NCBI GenBank assembly: GCA_005768755.1
Contig: VAFL01000008.1
Span: 144,484-208,483, forward strand
Reading direction: 5' to 3'
DNA: 64,000 nt
DNA from: Paracoccus denitrificans
GTDB lineage: Bacteria; Pseudomonadota; Alphaproteobacteria; Rhodobacterales; Rhodobacteraceae
Positions 62,427 to 64,000 of the stretch are shown here, piece after piece. A program made the position numbers and the translations under genes. The notes under the pieces are model-generated. The model did no database searches and was not told the origin of the DNA. It saw only the letters and a program-made list of their open reading frames with translations. The stretch's first letter is position 1. The number at the start of each line of letters is the position of its first letter.

Positions 62427-62495
62427 AAAAAGCCCCGGCTTTGATCAGCCAGGGCGCATGTTTTCTAGGAAATTCAGAAGCCGGAATTTTCCGGC
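62427..62495 (-). terminator. Two hairpins downstream of tniB
   Basis: GCCGGAA-TT-TTCCGGC (62480-62495) lies 6 bp past the tniB stop. Further on, AAAGC-CCCG-GCTTT (62429-62442) is followed on the minus strand by a T-rich stretch (GCTTTTTCTTG). The second has the form of a rho-independent terminator. Confidence 0.6.
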
Positions 62496-62500
62496 GAGGT

Positions 62501-63454
62501 TTAGCTCTCGGCCATCAACTGAGCAACGTTGCATTTTTCATAATCGTCGCGTTCGAAAACGTTCTGGCCTGGAAGGCATCCTGTCTTCGCAGCGTAACGC
62601 TGGGCCATATGTAACCTGTTGACACGGTTGGATCCGTCGGGCAGCGTGGCGAGCACATCTACCATGAATCGGAATACCCGCCCATACATATTCTGATGGC
62701 CGTAGGCCATTCTGCGATAGGTATCTTCGTCACGTATGTCCTCGATATCAGCGCCGATCGATTCCGCCATCTGGTAAAAAGCGGTGTCCAACTCATCGAG
62801 ATCGTCCGACAAGGGATTAAGCGGTCGCATCGCTACCGGCGACATCAAATTCCGAAACTGCGGGTCCAAATTGACCTTATCCAGGAGCTCGGGAATTCCG
62901 CTCAGGATGATGACGACCGGCCATTGTCGGTGCTTCATGAATGTTTTCAGCGCATTAATGACCTTTCTCGTCTCCTTTTCGCCAAGCGTCTGAAACATGT
63001 GTTGGCATTCATCGATATGCAGCAGCCAGATGCCCTGACCCTGAAGTTGGATGCGAATCCTCGCCCATATCTCGTGTTCGGTCCGTTTCGCGGACATTTC
63101 GTAGCCAAGCTCGTTCAGGACCTGAATGCCCAACGCCTTCCACGTCGTTTCGCCGTCGAGCGCGATCTGAACAAACTTTGTCTCAATTCCGCTCTCGAGC
63201 GACGCGCGAGTTTGTTTGAGCCGGATGAGCGCCTGGTTGATCTCGGTCGTTTTACCGGAGCCACTCTCGCCGACGACAACGAGTCCGCTGCCCTCGGAAT
63301 GCGCACCGGACAACCTGCCTGCATCGTAGTCGTCGACGGCGGCATTCAGGAGCACATCGAGGTCATCCGCGCGCGACATGCGAAAATACCTCGATTTCAG
63401 TTCGGCGCGTCGTTGGACGTTTGAGCGGATCTGGCTGGTGCACGGGGAAGTCAA
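62501..63454 (-). CDS. tniB: TniB/TnsC-family transposition AAA ATPase
   Basis: A 317-residue AAA+ ATPase of the TniB/TnsC/MuB type, which links target choice to a Mu-type DDE transposase. Walker A is VVVGESGSGKTTEI near 60-72, Walker B IWLLHIDECQHMF near 144-156, sensor 1 VVIILSGIPELLD near 182, with an RNLMSPVAMRPLNPL stretch after it. The start is a TTG at 63454 overlapping the stop of the preceding frame (TTGA), with AAGGA about 10 nt upstream, so it is coupled to the upstream gene. No tniQ follows it. Cargo genes are not seen. Confidence 0.85.
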   Translation of the reverse strand: MTSPCTSQIRSNVQRRAELKSRYFRMSRADDLDVLLNAAVDDYDAGRLSGAHSEGSGLVVVGESGSGKTTEINQALIRLKQTRASLESGIETKFVQIALDGETTWKALGIQVLNELGYEMSAKRTEHEIWARIRIQLQGQGIWLLHIDECQHMFQTLGEKETRKVINALKTFMKHRQWPVVIILSGIPELLDKVNLDPQFRNLMSPVAMRPLNPLSDDLDELDTAFYQMAESIGADIEDIRDEDTYRRMAYGHQNMYGRVFRFMVDVLATLPDGSNRVNRLHMAQRYAAKTGCLPGQNVFERDDYEKCNVAQLMAES

Positions 63455-63915
63455 GTGAGCGTTCCTTTTCCATTAGGTTTGCCGGAGAAGCGTTTCGGAT
63501 TTGCAGGCTGCAATGGCGCGGTTTGCTGGTTGTTGTTTTCTGGATCGTCCGACATTCCTTTTGTCGCCGACTTTTTGTTTGTTGAAACCGTGGCCGTAGC
63601 GTCCTGCGCCCTGTGCTGTAAGGCCGGTTCTGAATGCACGCTATCGCCTGTGCCGGCTGACCCGTCTGCCAATGCGATGCGCTCGGCAGCGATGTCTTCG
63701 GCGGTATAGATGCCGGCGCCCGCAGCACCTGAGAACAGGGTGTCGAGATCGGTGATCCCGTCCTCTTTGGGTGAGACGACAATCTGTAGCCTCATGCAGA
63801 AGCTGTTTTCGAACCAATTGATTTGTTCGGCGGTCACCTCGGTCGATGGGAGCCCGTGGTCCTCGATACCCTTCGCGATCTTCGCCGCTAGCCAGTCGGC
63901 TGTGATCAGCCCCAC
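63451..63915 (-). pseudogene. 3' remnant of the gene upstream of tniB (probable tniA-position gene) cut by an IS
   Basis: About 154 codons end in an overlap with tniB. The first five codons (63901-63915) lie in what looks like the IS terminus, so the native part begins ADWLAAKIAKGIEDHG. A charged, Gln/Asn/Thr-rich tail follows (DDPENNNQQTAPLQPANPK). In Tn402/Tn5053-like elements the gene before tniB is tniA, so this is probably its C-terminal tail; the sequence itself has no recognisable catalytic motif. The rest would lie beyond the IS outside the window. Confidence 0.55.
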
Positions 63916-64000
63916 CTGAGTGGTCCAGTTTGATTGTTAGTGCATGACCGGCGCACGGTCCATCGCGACGATGGTTTCCGGGGCCGGTGGGCGATAGCCC
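63901..64000. mobile_element. End of an IS3-like insertion sequence (continues beyond window)
   Basis: The segment starts TGTGATCAGCCCC and continues ACCTGAGTGGTCCA, which resembles IS3-family (IS407-group) terminal repeats. It then holds the stop and last 20 codons of a transposase reading leftward. The exact boundary near 63901 is estimated. Confidence 0.55.
63937..64000 (-). CDS. IS transposase, C-terminal end (partial, IS3/rve type)
   Basis: The minus-strand frame gives GYRPPAPETIVAMDRAPVMH and a stop at 63937-63939. GYRPPAPE is the typical end of the integrase-core ORFB of IS3-type elements (RPHSSLGYRPPAPE...). The remainder is outside the window. Confidence 0.6.
   Translation of the reverse strand, partial: GYRPPAPETIVAMDRAPVMH

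Noticed and set aside
1..64000. CRISPR arrays, prophage or toxin-antitoxin modules
   Set aside because: No regularly spaced repeats, phage structural genes or toxin-antitoxin pairs were seen. The encapsulin has the HK97 fold but its family 1 sequence and DyP cargo exclude a phage capsid gene.

Overview
The window is a GC-rich alphaproteobacterial chromosome segment, most likely from the Rhodobacteraceae/Paracoccaceae (Paracoccus-like). Support comes from a CtrA orthologue next to the small CtrA inhibitor SciP, a TRAP C4-dicarboxylate-type transporter, the lpxI route of lipid A synthesis, a MoxR/DUF58/DUF4159 cluster and a FDH-N type formate dehydrogenase operon carrying its own selenocysteine genes. 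Genes are densely packed, many with ATGA overlaps. I see no rRNA, tRNA or CRISPR array.

Layout. 1-2.3 kb: end of a TRAP transporter operon (dctM partial, dctP) closed by a strong terminator. 2.3-9.5 kb: a beta-hydroxyacid dehydrogenase, a membrane-anchored penicillin-acylase-type Ntn hydrolase, a pseudouridine catabolism pair (psuK-psuG), a DUF502 membrane protein and a patatin phospholipase. A 45-residue membrane peptide gene with an excellent ribosome site and its own terminator follows. 9.8-16.8 kb: recG, ligA, ctrA, sciP, mnmA. 16.8-20.0 kb: fabZ-lpxA-lpxI-lpxB. 20.1-27.4 kb: a translationally coupled moxR-DUF58-DUF4159-membrane protein operon, divergent from a DUF1285 gene. 27.4-35.3 kb: hydroxypyruvate-isomerase-like protein, a lpxD / acp / fabF block, an L,D-transpeptidase divergent from a Tat-exported DUF882 protein, a DsbA-like oxidoreductase, an alpha/beta-hydrolase-like protein and a cold-shock protein. 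35.5-39.9 kb: thrS, a family 2 glycosyltransferase, a Bcr/CflA efflux protein.

39.9-57.9 kb is a molybdenum/selenium region. It holds fdhD; a minus-strand operon fdhG-fdhB-fdhI-fdhE-selA-selB; a mannose-isomerase/epimerase-like gene; modABC for molybdate uptake; ychF; and a second molybdopterin oxidoreductase of the FdhF/YdeP family. The fdhG reading frame contains an in-frame UGA at the active-site position, directly followed by a SECIS-like hairpin, so it should be read as one selenoprotein of 1025 residues. The YdeP-type paralogue carries cysteine at what looks like the same site.

58.0-62.1 kb: a DyP peroxidase with a C-terminal encapsulation peptide directly followed by a family 1 encapsulin shell gene, i.e. 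a protein nanocompartment, then a pirin and a luciferase-like flavin oxidoreductase. 62.1-64.0 kb: a region of visibly lower GC with a TniB/TnsC-type transposition ATPase, the remnant of the gene upstream of it, and the end of an IS3-like insertion sequence that runs off the window.

The two systems most worth attention are the selenocysteine formate dehydrogenase, which simple gene callers would split in two, and the encapsulated DyP peroxidase.
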